A stretch of 64,000 bases of DNA from Motiliproteus sp965230735 (GTDB taxonomy: Bacteria; Pseudomonadota; Gammaproteobacteria; Pseudomonadales; Balneatricaceae). The notes below the pieces were generated by a model. That model worked only from the letters and a program-made list of their open reading frames with translations, was not told where the DNA came from and ran no database searches. A program made the translations under genes and the position numbers. Positions 58,201 through 64,000 of the stretch are shown one piece after another (position 1 is the stretch's first letter; each line of letters opens with the position of its first letter). The DNA lies in NCBI RefSeq assembly GCF_965230735.1, contig NZ_OZ246016.1, positions 3,472,001 through 3,536,000 of the forward strand, given 5' to 3'.

Positions 58201-60767
58201 TAAATACAGTTCTGGCTTCCACTACGGGTCCAGACTAAGTGGTGCCATTGATCATCGGCGATATTGCCGATACTGATCGACGCGGGGTCGGTACCTTTCA
58301 ACCAGGGTTCGAACGAGGTCGCGCTCGGAAACCACATGATCAGCTCGTTGGCCTGCGAACTGTTGGCCCCGGATAACAGCGCCTGACTATTGGTATTGCT
58401 GGTTTTCACCCAGGCCGAAATGGTGAAATCTGTGGCGCCATTCAACGCGCCAGCGCCGAGAGAAAGATAATCACTGGTACCGGTAGCCGACAGATCAGCC
58501 GCATTACAGAGCTGCCCACTCACAGGATCTGCCGAATTGGCAAGTCCGTGGTTGGTTCCTTCGCTATCGACCACCTCATTGGCCGCGCCACTCCAGCCGG
58601 TTTCATCAAAGCGCCAATGGGCAACCGGTCCGCCGGAGCAGCTATGAGTTTCGGCTCGGATCGCAGCAATCTGAGCGCTACTCAGCGCTTCCTCGTAGTA
58701 GCGAACCTCATCAAGGTTGCCGAAGAAACGATTACCGCTCTCGCCGCTGTTGGTTTCACCCCCAATCGAGGCAGGGCCACTATCCGTGCCCCAAGTTCCG
58801 CTGTAGCTTCCATTGGTGGTGTTCAATAGGGTGCCGTCGGCAGAGTAAACGTAAATGGTCTTCTGCTTATTGGTAATGTCGGCAACGGCAGCCACAAAGT
58901 ACCAAGTATCGTTACTAATGATAGAAGGAGTATCGAGGCTAACCGGACTGGTGGCACGGGCGTAAAAACGTAAGCGCCCAGACCCAGGGTCCCCCAGACT
59001 CAATGCATACCCCCCTGTATTTGACTGGTCGTCAGCAAACACACGCTGACCGGAACGGGAGACATCGCTGGACCGTATCCAGGCCGTCATGGTGAAGTCG
59101 GTTGTCGAATTCGGGAAATTGTTGAGCGCCAGATAATTCCCGTTCGAGCTACCGGCATCGTCAAAATAGCCATACCCACAAGTACCGGGGTTCCCAGCCA
59201 CCGCTGGCGTGGCACTGGCTGTGGTGGCGCCATTAACCGCGACTGCGTGATAGTTATTGCCGGTATTATCGACCACCTCATCGGCAGTGCCGTTCCAGCT
59301 GGCCTCGTCCATCCGCCATTCCGCCAGCAGGGTACTACAGGGGTTATAGGCGATCTGAATATCATCAATGTACATGCCCACCACCGCATTAGAGCCGGTA
59401 GCGAGGAACCGGATCTGGGTATTGCTGGCAATATAAGGCGTTAAAGGGACACTCTCGGCCGTCGCTGAGAAATTGCTCGATGATATGTTATAGGTACGAA
59501 GGGTGCTCCAGCTGCTACCCCCATTCGAGGACGCCTGCAACACAACAGTTTGAGAGTTCTGGGTGACACCTGATCGATAGTTAAAAGTGAGCGTTGCCGT
59601 AGTTGAGCCACTCAGATCCACCTCCCGACTGGCGCCAACGTTGGAATAGCTCTGCGCAGAATTGCCATTGACTACCCCAAGCCGTAAACAATTCCCACCG
59701 GTACAAAGATCGTTTCTAACCCGGACCAAACCAGAGCTAGCCCCATCACTCTCACCGATCTCCTGCCAGTCTCCTGCCCAATTGCGGGTGCCATCATTTT
59801 GAGCGTAGGAAACAGAACCAAAATTATCGGCAACCGTCGCGGCACCACAACTGCCCCCTCCGCTACCACTGGCATCAATACCAAAATCATCTACGAAAAA
59901 TTGATCATTGTTCCCAAGTGAGGACGAGGTAATAAACCTGATTTCAGTGTTCGTCGAGATATAGCTGCTGATATCGGTACTGTAGGTCCCACTATCGTTA
60001 CTGGAACCACTGAAGCGTGTCAGCTGCGTCCAACTACCACTCCCGCCTGTACGTATCTCTAAATCTATCCAATCGTTGCTATTGTCTAAGCTGCTTTCTC
60101 GATAATCGAAGCTTAAGGTTGCCGAGCTATAGGCACTTAAATCCACCGAACGAGAAATACTTCGATCGTCGTCTTTTAACCGGAGTTCTCCGCCGGTGAT
60201 TCTGATATCCCCACCGGAAGGGCCATCACTCTCACCAGACTCAGTCCAACTCGTTGCCCAGTTTTCCGTCCCGTCCTGATTCGAGTAACTGGTTGAGTTG
60301 AACTGATCATAAAACGTTAAAGACAAACCACCGCTAGAAACAGTAATCGCATTCGACAGAGTAAATATTGTAGAGCCACCACCACTACAATTATCGTTTT
60401 GATAAGCTTCAAAATATGCGTTGTATGTCCCTGGTGTTGTTGGAGCAGTAATCGTAAAGGTCTGATCATGGGTACCGGCAGAAGTACTGTCATTATGATC
60501 ATTGCAGGTATAACTTCCACCCGAGCTAGTTGCGATAAGCCAATCGGTCGATTCCCAATCGTTACTGCTGCCGCCACCCGTTGTAGTCACATTCAAGCTA
60601 ACGGTAATACTGGCTCCCGGTGTAACGGTGACACTACTGCCACCATTGACGGTGGCCGAATTGATCGTACGAGCAGCCTGTGCCGAGGAGGAAAACAGCA
60701 CTGTAAGGGCCAATGGCAATATCACTAAAAGCAAGTGACGACAGTTACTCAAACTTTTAAAGCGCAT
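55299..60767 (-). CDS. Giant MshQ-like secreted surface protein with LamG and MAM-like domains
   Basis: 1822 residues. Signal peptide at 1-31 (LLLVILPLALTVLFSSSAQA). An Ig-like segment follows, then three related CUB/MAM-like modules (each with STNTxIRF/R and FVDD or YIDD features near residues 285, 460 and 1120). Two LamG/concanavalin modules carry MTAWIRSSD and ISAWVKTSN and are linked by HWRFDETGW-type sequence. The C-terminal 550 residues match the DUF6701 region of MshQ. In MSHA pilus operons mshQ encodes a large adhesin-like protein; here it stands alone with no pilus genes. No LPXTG or autotransporter barrel is seen. The start at 60767 has a weak binding site. Confidence 0.82.
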   Translation of the reverse strand: MRFKSLSNCRHLLLVILPLALTVLFSSSAQAARTINSATVNGGSSVTVTPGASITVSLNVTTTGGGSSNDWESTDWLIATSSGGSYTCNDHNDSTSAGTHDQTFTITAPTTPGTYNAYFEAYQNDNCSGGGSTIFTLSNAITVSSGGLSLTFYDQFNSTSYSNQDGTENWATSWTESGESDGPSGGDIRITGGELRLKDDDRSISRSVDLSAYSSATLSFDYRESSLDNSNDWIDLEIRTGGSGSWTQLTRFSGSSNDSGTYSTDISSYISTNTEIRFITSSSLGNNDQFFVDDFGIDASGSGGGSCGAATVADNFGSVSYAQNDGTRNWAGDWQEIGESDGASSGLVRVRNDLCTGGNCLRLGVVNGNSAQSYSNVGASREVDLSGSTTATLTFNYRSGVTQNSQTVVLQASSNGGSSWSTLRTYNISSSNFSATAESVPLTPYIASNTQIRFLATGSNAVVGMYIDDIQIAYNPCSTLLAEWRMDEASWNGTADEVVDNTGNNYHAVAVNGATTASATPAVAGNPGTCGYGYFDDAGSSNGNYLALNNFPNSTTDFTMTAWIRSSDVSRSGQRVFADDQSNTGGYALSLGDPGSGRLRFYARATSPVSLDTPSIISNDTWYFVAAVADITNKQKTIYVYSADGTLLNTTNGSYSGTWGTDSGPASIGGETNSGESGNRFFGNLDEVRYYEEALSSAQIAAIRAETHSCSGGPVAHWRFDETGWSGAANEVVDSEGTNHGLANSADPVSGQLCNAADLSATGTSDYLSLGAGALNGATDFTISAWVKTSNTNSQALLSGANSSQANELIMWFPSATSFEPWLKGTDPASISIGNIADDQWHHLVWTRSGSQNCIYRDASLQGCTTGSTSALDIDSGGLILGQEQDSVGGGFDLGQDWRGLVDELLIFNEAVSASQVTSIYNNTLAGDNWDAAERTCPTTTSCTVTFRDNFTVAGFSNNDGDADWAGSWSEVDGDGLGATTGNVQIFNGELYLDDNPNTGGTPGVTREVDLSGYDTATLRLNHRTTSGVDSNDQVSLEISSNGGSNWTVLQNYTGISGTSSGSSSFNISSYISTNTQIRLRVTSFYGGGSESFVVDHIEIEAEDTDCDNQVDHYAISHSEQGVTCEASSITITAHDSSDAAVEPGSGVTMTLNTNTGFGDWSLSSGGGSVANGTANDGIATYAWADGESSVVLALAHTEVTGAPHMDIDITDNNSATDKDGDSSEDPRLAFREAVLKFYDASASSEELPHQIAGNRSDLPPNAATLQLRAITTDPNTGACLARVQNQSLDVALGYQCLDPSSCISGREFRLLDRSGIERVLPDTVSLNFDAQGRAPIPIVYDDVGQVKMSASLTLAESEPVSETVLSGSSTSFTVRPFAFHIDVTGNPAASTATGSPFKAAGEAFTATVTAVPWASSDDSDNDGVPDSGADLSDNGVTANFGQESTAETVTLTQGLVLPAGGTNPALSNATFSGFSAGASTKSNLSWSEVGIISLTANLTDGSYLGAGDVTGTAPYVGRFYPDHFLLSGPNLSNRTALSSCVSSDFTYMGEKFGVDFTLTARNTGGGTTTNYEGDFARINSRGELNLAVVNDGALIAPSRLEQAGNVVWTEGVLDMVLELVVHRSGGVDGPFDNLSIGIAPKDSSIGGDPTVLNSFNLDVEGDGSNGHGKLGDTKIRYGRLVVNNAFGPETEDLEVPLQVQYYNGSRFVLHSDDSCTPYSSSKASLDHSDYGSDNLNVGDTLITASASSAVVSSGESPSGLPLVLEAPGVGKEGQVDLILDVDDWLKFDWEGSGDQNPQGQASFGRYRGNDRMIFWQENFSQ

Positions 60768-60945
60768 AGGCCAGCCAACATCAGAATTCTAGGTTTGGTC
60801 AAATTCCAGCAGTAATGGCAATAGCGAATGCTAACCATGCCTGCCATGACTCTTCCAAGAATACTACATTGCCAACAAAGACATAGCCTTAGCGACGAGA
60901 CTGTTGACTCAGGTCGTTAGGAAAGTAAGGGGGAGAAATAAAGAT

Positions 60946-61021
60946 TGGAGCGGGAAACCGGGTTCGAACCGGCGACCTCAACCTTGGCAAGGTTGCGCTC
61001 TACCAACTGAGCTATTCCCGC
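60946..61021 (-). tRNA. tRNA-Gly(GCC), distal copy
   Basis: 76 bases, CCA encoded. Acceptor GCGGGAA pairs with TTCCCGC; the anticodon loop TTGCCAA has anticodon GCC. Confidence 0.96.
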
Positions 61022-61023
61022 GA

Positions 61024-61099
61024 TGGCGTCCCATAGGGGGTTCGAACCCCTGTTACCGCCGTGAAAGGGCGGTGTCCTAGGCCACTAGACGAATGGGAC
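61024..61099 (-). tRNA. tRNA-Glu(TTC), distal copy
   Basis: 76 bases, CCA encoded. Acceptor GTCCCAT pairs with ATGGGAC; the anticodon loop CTTTCAC has anticodon TTC. Confidence 0.96.
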
Positions 61100-61114
61100 G
61101 CAGCCTTGAGGATT

Positions 61115-61190
61115 TGGAGCGGGAAACCGGGTTCGAACCGGCGACCTCAACCTTGGCAAGGTTGCGCTCTACCAACTGAGCTATTCCCGC
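61115..61190 (-). tRNA. tRNA-Gly(GCC), proximal copy
   Basis: Identical to the copy at 60946-61021. Confidence 0.96.
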
Positions 61191-61192
61191 GA

Positions 61193-61268
61193 TGGCGTCC
61201 CATAGGGGGTTCGAACCCCTGTTACCGCCGTGAAAGGGCGGTGTCCTAGGCCACTAGACGAATGGGAC
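61193..61268 (-). tRNA. tRNA-Glu(TTC), proximal copy
   Basis: Identical to the copy at 61024-61099; the first tRNA after the promoter. Confidence 0.96.
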
Positions 61269-61306
61269 GTCGCGCTTCCTTTGAATCCTCATCAAAGGAG
61301 GCGCGT

Positions 61307-61335
61307 ATAATAGGGACTTAAAAAAAACGCGTCAA
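61307..61335 (-). promoter_or_regulatory. Strong promoter of the tRNA-Glu/Gly operon
   Basis: Minus-strand TTGACG (-35), 17-base spacer, TATTAT (-10), then a GC-rich discriminator (ACGCGCC) as in stringently controlled stable-RNA promoters. It lies about 40 bases before the first tRNA. The rest of the gap up to 61555 shows no gene. Confidence 0.88.
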
Positions 61336-61555
61336 GCGACCAACGGCACTTTTTTTCAGAAAATTTAACAGGCTATAGAAGAGCCACCAGCCGCCCTCTC
61401 CGATCGAATAAAAAACACCCAGCAACGATCAATTTCCACTCAATTTTGCTTTTGAAAACCGCACCGACAAACAATCAAACCCGCACCGGATCGGATTGCC
61501 AATTCAAGCAAATCCCACAACCGCCGATAGAGCGCAGTAACCTGGTTGAAAGCCA

Positions 61556-61584
61556 TTGCCGTCATAAGGGCTTCAAGCTATCTT
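61556..61584 (+). promoter_or_regulatory. Promoter of the 61637 gene
   Basis: TTGCCG, 17-base spacer, TATCTT, about 50 bases upstream of the start codon. Confidence 0.5.
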
Positions 61585-61636
61585 GGTAGCTGGAAAAACC
61601 TAGGGTGTTAGATGTCCCCTGACCACCGGAGAGCTT

Positions 61637-62407
61637 ATGAGTCCTGCCACCATCGTCACGTTGATTATCGTGGGTATCGTCGTGATGGTGGGCGCCGCCT
61701 TTGTGGCCCAGTCGATGGAAAATGCACGCAAGGCGCGCGCATTGAAAATCAAGGTAATCAACGAGCGCATCCGCCGCATCAGCTCGATGCTCAGCGATAT
61801 CCCACACAATTATATGACCGCCGACCTGCGCCAATTCATGCTGACGCTGCTCAAGCGCAACTGCCATGAGATTCTTGAACTCGACCCCCGTCATGCCAGC
61901 GCGGGTGCCCTGGCGAAAAAAATCGACGAGCTTCAGAAGCAGGAATTCAAGAGTGCTTTGGATTCCCTCAAGCCTCCTTTCAGCGACCCCATCAGCGGCC
62001 AAGGACTGCGTGCCCGGATCAAGGACCTGGTCAACACCATCGTGGCGATGAGCAAAGAGGGCAGCCTCGACAAAGCCTCTGCCGTGAAGTACTCCAATCA
62101 GGGCAAGATGATGTTTGAACTGATCAGCGTCGACATCGCCCTGATCACTGCCCGTAACGCGGAGCAGAACAAGAAGGTCAAGGTCGCAGCCGTCCACTAC
62201 AGCAATTGCTTAAAGAAACTCAAGCGGATCAATACCAAGAACCTGTTCAATAAGCGGATTCAGCACCTTACCAACAAGGTCAAACAGCTCAAGCAGCAGA
62301 TCGCCGAAGCCGAAGCGGCGTCCAAACCGCAAACCAAAGAGCAGGATGAATGGAGCAAATTCGAAGAGCAGCAGAACGACTGGAAGATCAAGCAGGATTA
62401 CGAATAG
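61637..62407 (+). CDS. Membrane-anchored coiled-coil protein, function unknown
   Basis: 256 residues, GGAGAG upstream. One N-terminal TM helix (IVTLIIVGIVVMVGAAFVA), then a helical, very basic cytoplasmic part. Residues about 195-245 form a charged coiled coil (LFNKRIQHLTNKVKQLKQQI). It resembles no enzyme. It stands alone between the two tRNA clusters. A scaffold or membrane-organising role is possible, but I cannot name a family. Confidence 0.75.
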   Translation: MSPATIVTLIIVGIVVMVGAAFVAQSMENARKARALKIKVINERIRRISSMLSDIPHNYMTADLRQFMLTLLKRNCHEILELDPRHASAGALAKKIDELQKQEFKSALDSLKPPFSDPISGQGLRARIKDLVNTIVAMSKEGSLDKASAVKYSNQGKMMFELISVDIALITARNAEQNKKVKVAAVHYSNCLKKLKRINTKNLFNKRIQHLTNKVKQLKQQIAEAEAASKPQTKEQDEWSKFEEQQNDWKIKQDYE

Positions 62408-62480
62408 CCAATCAGCTGGTGACGATCACCAACCACGCAATTCAGCCCACCAAAACTGTTTCTCGAGACGCAGCTCGGCA

Positions 62481-62552
62481 CAGCAGGATTTGATCCTTCC
62501 ACCCCATGCCATCGTCAGGCAAAGAGCCGCTACCGGACAGCGCTACGCCCCG
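62481..62552 (-). pseudogene. Derived tRNA-Pro copy 1, 3' end lost
   Basis: Keeps the 5' acceptor and D-arm start (CGGGGCGTAGCGC on the minus strand) and the altered core, but its 3' acceptor strand and CCA are replaced by unrelated sequence. It is at the end of the array. Confidence 0.75.
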
Positions 62553-62624
62553 ACTAAGAGAACGGCCTGCTGAGTTGCGGGATGTACCGAGCGGCACAGG
62601 AAGTAAATTCGATCGACCAGATAA

Positions 62625-62705
62625 TGGTCGGGACGGCAGAATTAGATCCTTCCACCCCATGCCATCGTCAGGCAAAGAGCCGCTACCGGACAGCGCTACG
62701 CCCCG
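62625..62705 (-). pseudogene. Derived tRNA-Pro copy 2 (81 bases)
   Basis: Both acceptor strands and CCA are intact. The core holds GCATGGGGTG but lacks the normal CTTGC/GCAAG anticodon stem, and the T loop is changed. It differs from copy 3 at a few bases. Confidence 0.75.
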
Positions 62706-62777
62706 ACTAAGAGAACGGCCTGCTGAGTTGCGGGATGTACCGAGCGGCACAGGAAGTAAATTCGATCGACCGGATAA

Positions 62778-62858
62778 TGGTCGGGACGGCAGGATTTGAT
62801 CCTTCCACCCCATGCCATCGTCAGGCAAAGAGCCGCCACCAGACTGCGCTACGCCCCG
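62778..62858 (-). pseudogene. Derived tRNA-Pro copy 3 (81 bases)
   Basis: Acceptor stem, CCA and the D-loop start (AGTCTGGT) match the functional gene. The core can instead fold as TGCC-TGACGA-TGGCA. It cannot decode proline normally. Confidence 0.75.
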
Positions 62859-62930
62859 ACTAAGAGAACGGCCTGCTGAGTTCCGGGATGTACCGAGCGG
62901 CACAGGAAGTAAATTCGATCGACCGGATAA

Positions 62931-63007
62931 TGGTCGGGACGGCAGGATTTGAACCTGCGACCCCTTGCACCCCATGCAAGTGCGCTACCAGACTGCGCTA
63001 CGCCCCG
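62931..63007 (-). tRNA. tRNA-Pro(GGG), copy 4
   Basis: 77 bases with CCA. Anticodon stem CTTGC/GCAAG, loop ATGGGGT, anticodon GGG; D arm GCGCAGTCTGGTAGCGC and T arm CAGG/CCTG are normal. Confidence 0.95.
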
Positions 63008-63079
63008 ACTAAGAGAACTGCCTGCTGACTTCCGGGATGTACCGAGCAGTACAGGAAGTGAATTCGATCGACCGGATAA

Positions 63080-63156
63080 TGGTCGGGACGGCAGGATTTG
63101 AACCTGCGACCCCTTGCACCCCATGCAAGTGCGCTACCAGACTGCGCTACGCCCCG
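63080..63156 (-). tRNA. tRNA-Pro(GGG), copy 5
   Basis: Same sequence as copy 4 and the first tRNA downstream of ihfA-merR. In Pseudomonas a tRNA-Pro lies at the same place. Confidence 0.95.
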
Positions 63157-63247
63157 AATTCAGGCAATTACAGCTGCCTTGCGACAGCGAGAGCGAATAC
63201 TACCCCATCCCCCAAGTCAGTGGAAGAGCCGGTTCGGAAAATTCGGA

Positions 63248-63604
63248 CTAGACCGATTTGAGGGTAACGAGCAACTGCTCAAGTTCGGAAATTGTCTGTC
63301 GAATCAACTGCTGGGAGCGCTGATTATCATCATCGGCCTGCTCGCCATCGAGCCATTGACGGGCACCGGCAATGGTAAAGCCCTGCTCGTATAGCAGATG
63401 AGAAAGCTGACGCACCAGCAGCACATCCTGGCGCTGATAGTAACGCCGGTTGCCGCGGCGCTTGACCGGCTGGAGCTGCTCGAACTCCTGCTCCCAATAG
63501 CGCAATACGTGAGGCTTTAGCCCACACAAAGACGCTACTTCACCGATGGTGAAGTAGCGTTTGTCGGGTATGGGAGGAGCCGGCTCAGTCTGCTGAGTCG
63601 GCAT
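63248..63604 (-). CDS. MerR-family transcriptional regulator next to ihfA
   Basis: 118 residues. Winged HTH at about 17-85: YFTIGEVASLCGLKPHVLRY, WEQEFEQLQPVKRRGNRRYY. The short C-terminus has no metal-binding Cys, so it is of the MlrA-like group found downstream of ihfA in pseudomonads. Overlaps ihfA by 20 bases. Confidence 0.92.
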   Translation of the reverse strand: MPTQQTEPAPPIPDKRYFTIGEVASLCGLKPHVLRYWEQEFEQLQPVKRRGNRRYYQRQDVLLVRQLSHLLYEQGFTIAGARQWLDGEQADDDNQRSQQLIRQTISELEQLLVTLKSV

Positions 63605-63887
63605 AGGTTTCGACTTTTTCTTTCAGCTTCTGTCCGGGACGAAAGGTAACCACTCGGCGAGCGGTGATAGGCACTTCCTCACCGGTTTTAGGGTTCCGTC
63701 CCGGCCGCTCACGCTTGTCACGCAAATCGAAGTTACCAAAGCCCGAAAGTTTGACCTGTTCGTTCTCTGACAGACAAGTACGAATCTCATCGAAGAACGA
63801 TTCGACCATCTCTTTGGCTTCACGCTTGTTCAAACCGATCTCGTCGAACAAGCGCTCGGACATCTCAGCTTTGGTCAAAGAGCTCAT
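63585..63887 (-). CDS. ihfA: Integration host factor alpha subunit
   Basis: 100 residues. Full HU/IHF fold: LTKAEMSERLFDEIGLNKRE, VKLSGFGNFDLRDKRERPGR, NPKTGEEVPITARRVVTFRP. DNA-bending protein used in recombination, replication and promoter control; it may also serve the prophage integrase. AGGAGG precedes ATG 63887. It follows pheT, as in most gammaproteobacteria. Confidence 0.98.
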   Translation of the reverse strand: MSSLTKAEMSERLFDEIGLNKREAKEMVESFFDEIRTCLSENEQVKLSGFGNFDLRDKRERPGRNPKTGEEVPITARRVVTFRPGQKLKEKVETYADSAD

Positions 63888-63921
63888 GGAGCCTCCTGTG
63901 CGAAATAAGCCCTTAGTGTCG

Positions 63922-64000
63922 TTAGCTTCTCAGCGCTGCACCCAACTGTTGTTTGGCGGCAGACACAACGGCATCAAAGAACTGGTTGACTTCCTCGTCA
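63922..64000 (-). CDS. pheT: Phenylalanine-tRNA ligase beta subunit, C-terminal end only
   Basis: The last 25 codons are in the window: DEEVNQFFDAVVSAAKQQ, then LGAALRS and TAA. This fits the end of the PheT anticodon-binding domain, and the order pheT-ihfA-merR supports it. The rest lies beyond the window. Confidence 0.88.
   Translation of the reverse strand, partial: DEEVNQFFDAVVSAAKQQLGAALRS

Larger units (their letters stand above)
60946..61268 (-). repeat. 169-bp tandem duplication of a tRNA-Gly/tRNA-Glu pair
   Basis: Unit 1 (60946-61099) and unit 2 (61115-61268) are offset by 169 bases and differ only in the short spacer. They appear to form one transcript from the promoter at 61307-61335. 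Confidence 0.93.
62481..63156 (-). repeat. Tandem array of five tRNA-Pro units, two intact and three derived
   Basis: Units begin at about 62481, 62625, 62778, 62931 and 63080, with steps of 153, 153 and 149 bases between the last four. Spacers are nearly identical (CTAAGAGAAC ... GATAATGG). The two units nearest the upstream end (63080 and 62931) are normal tRNA-Pro(GGG). The three distal units share one altered 81-base form in which the stretch from the D arm to the T arm is replaced; the acceptor stem and CCA are kept in two of them. No gene lies in 62408-62480. Confidence 0.9.

Noticed and set aside
62442..62975. Long minus-strand frame with repeated peptide blocks across the tRNA-Pro array
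   Set aside because: It is the translation of tandem tRNA-Pro units and their spacers; no ribosome site, and the repeats are explained by RNA genes.
62481..63156. CRISPR array
   Set aside because: Units are about 150 bases and nearly identical throughout, with tRNA acceptor and CCA features; there are no short repeats with unique spacers and no cas genes.

Overview
The window is a 64 kb piece of a gammaproteobacterial chromosome. GC is high in most genes. The core genes are of gammaproteobacterial type: ftsA-ftsZ, an ihfA-merR-tRNA-Pro block next to the pheT end, yadGH-like ABC genes, queF, rmuC, dsbB and a MerR-controlled copper ATPase. The ihfA/MerR/tRNA-Pro arrangement recalls Pseudomonas-like lineages, but I cannot name a genus.

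Layout. (1) 1-2034: end of a glutathionyl-hydroquinone reductase gene and a Tat-exported dienelactone-hydrolase-family gene. (2) 2035-38352: a complete-looking 36.3 kb P2-type (Peduovirus-like) prophage in the 3' end of a tRNA-Ser(GGA) gene, bounded by a 35-bp direct repeat. (3) 38326-47527: tRNA-Ser, ftsZ, ftsA, a cupin regulator, a DUF3820 protein, rmuC, dsbB, mscS and a diguanylate cyclase. (4) 47697-55255: copA, a thioesterase, a nitroreductase, queF, an ABC exporter, a bacteriohemerythrin and a small protein. (5) 55299-60767: one 1822-residue MshQ-like surface protein. (6) 60946-63156: a duplicated tRNA-Gly/tRNA-Glu pair, a coiled-coil membrane protein, and a tandem tRNA-Pro array with two intact and three derived copies. 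(7) 63248-64000: MerR regulator, ihfA and the end of pheT.

The prophage keeps the P2 late order (Q-P / O-N-M-L-X-lysis-R-S / V-W-J-I-H / FI-FII-E-E'-T-U-D), including nested Rz/Rz1 and a -1 frameshift between E and E'. Three late-operon heads carry the same composite element: a GGTATA/GTACA-type inverted box, an alternating (CG)n tract, then CAT(C/T)ATCG. An Ogr/Delta-type activator gene is present, but it sits in the early operon beside a CII-like gene and not after gene D. I see no P2 gene A-type rolling-circle protein. In its place is an 884-residue zinc-finger/TOPRIM/Walker-ATPase protein of P4-alpha type, and next to attL lies an AT-rich array of about 10-12 AAAAGGTAAT-like boxes bounded by a 26-bp inverted repeat, which could be its origin.

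Accessory cargo lies in two places. Between the tail-fibre genes and FI is a low-GC membrane protein with three 22-residue repeats. After gene D is an AT-rich cluster with a putative abortive-infection membrane protein, a CsrA-like protein coupled to a membrane protein, and a WYL-like/BRCT protein. Another tail gene has ten exact-length 22-residue repeats. The cargo cluster, the late-promoter element, the origin-like array and the derived tRNA-Pro copies are the parts most worth a second look.
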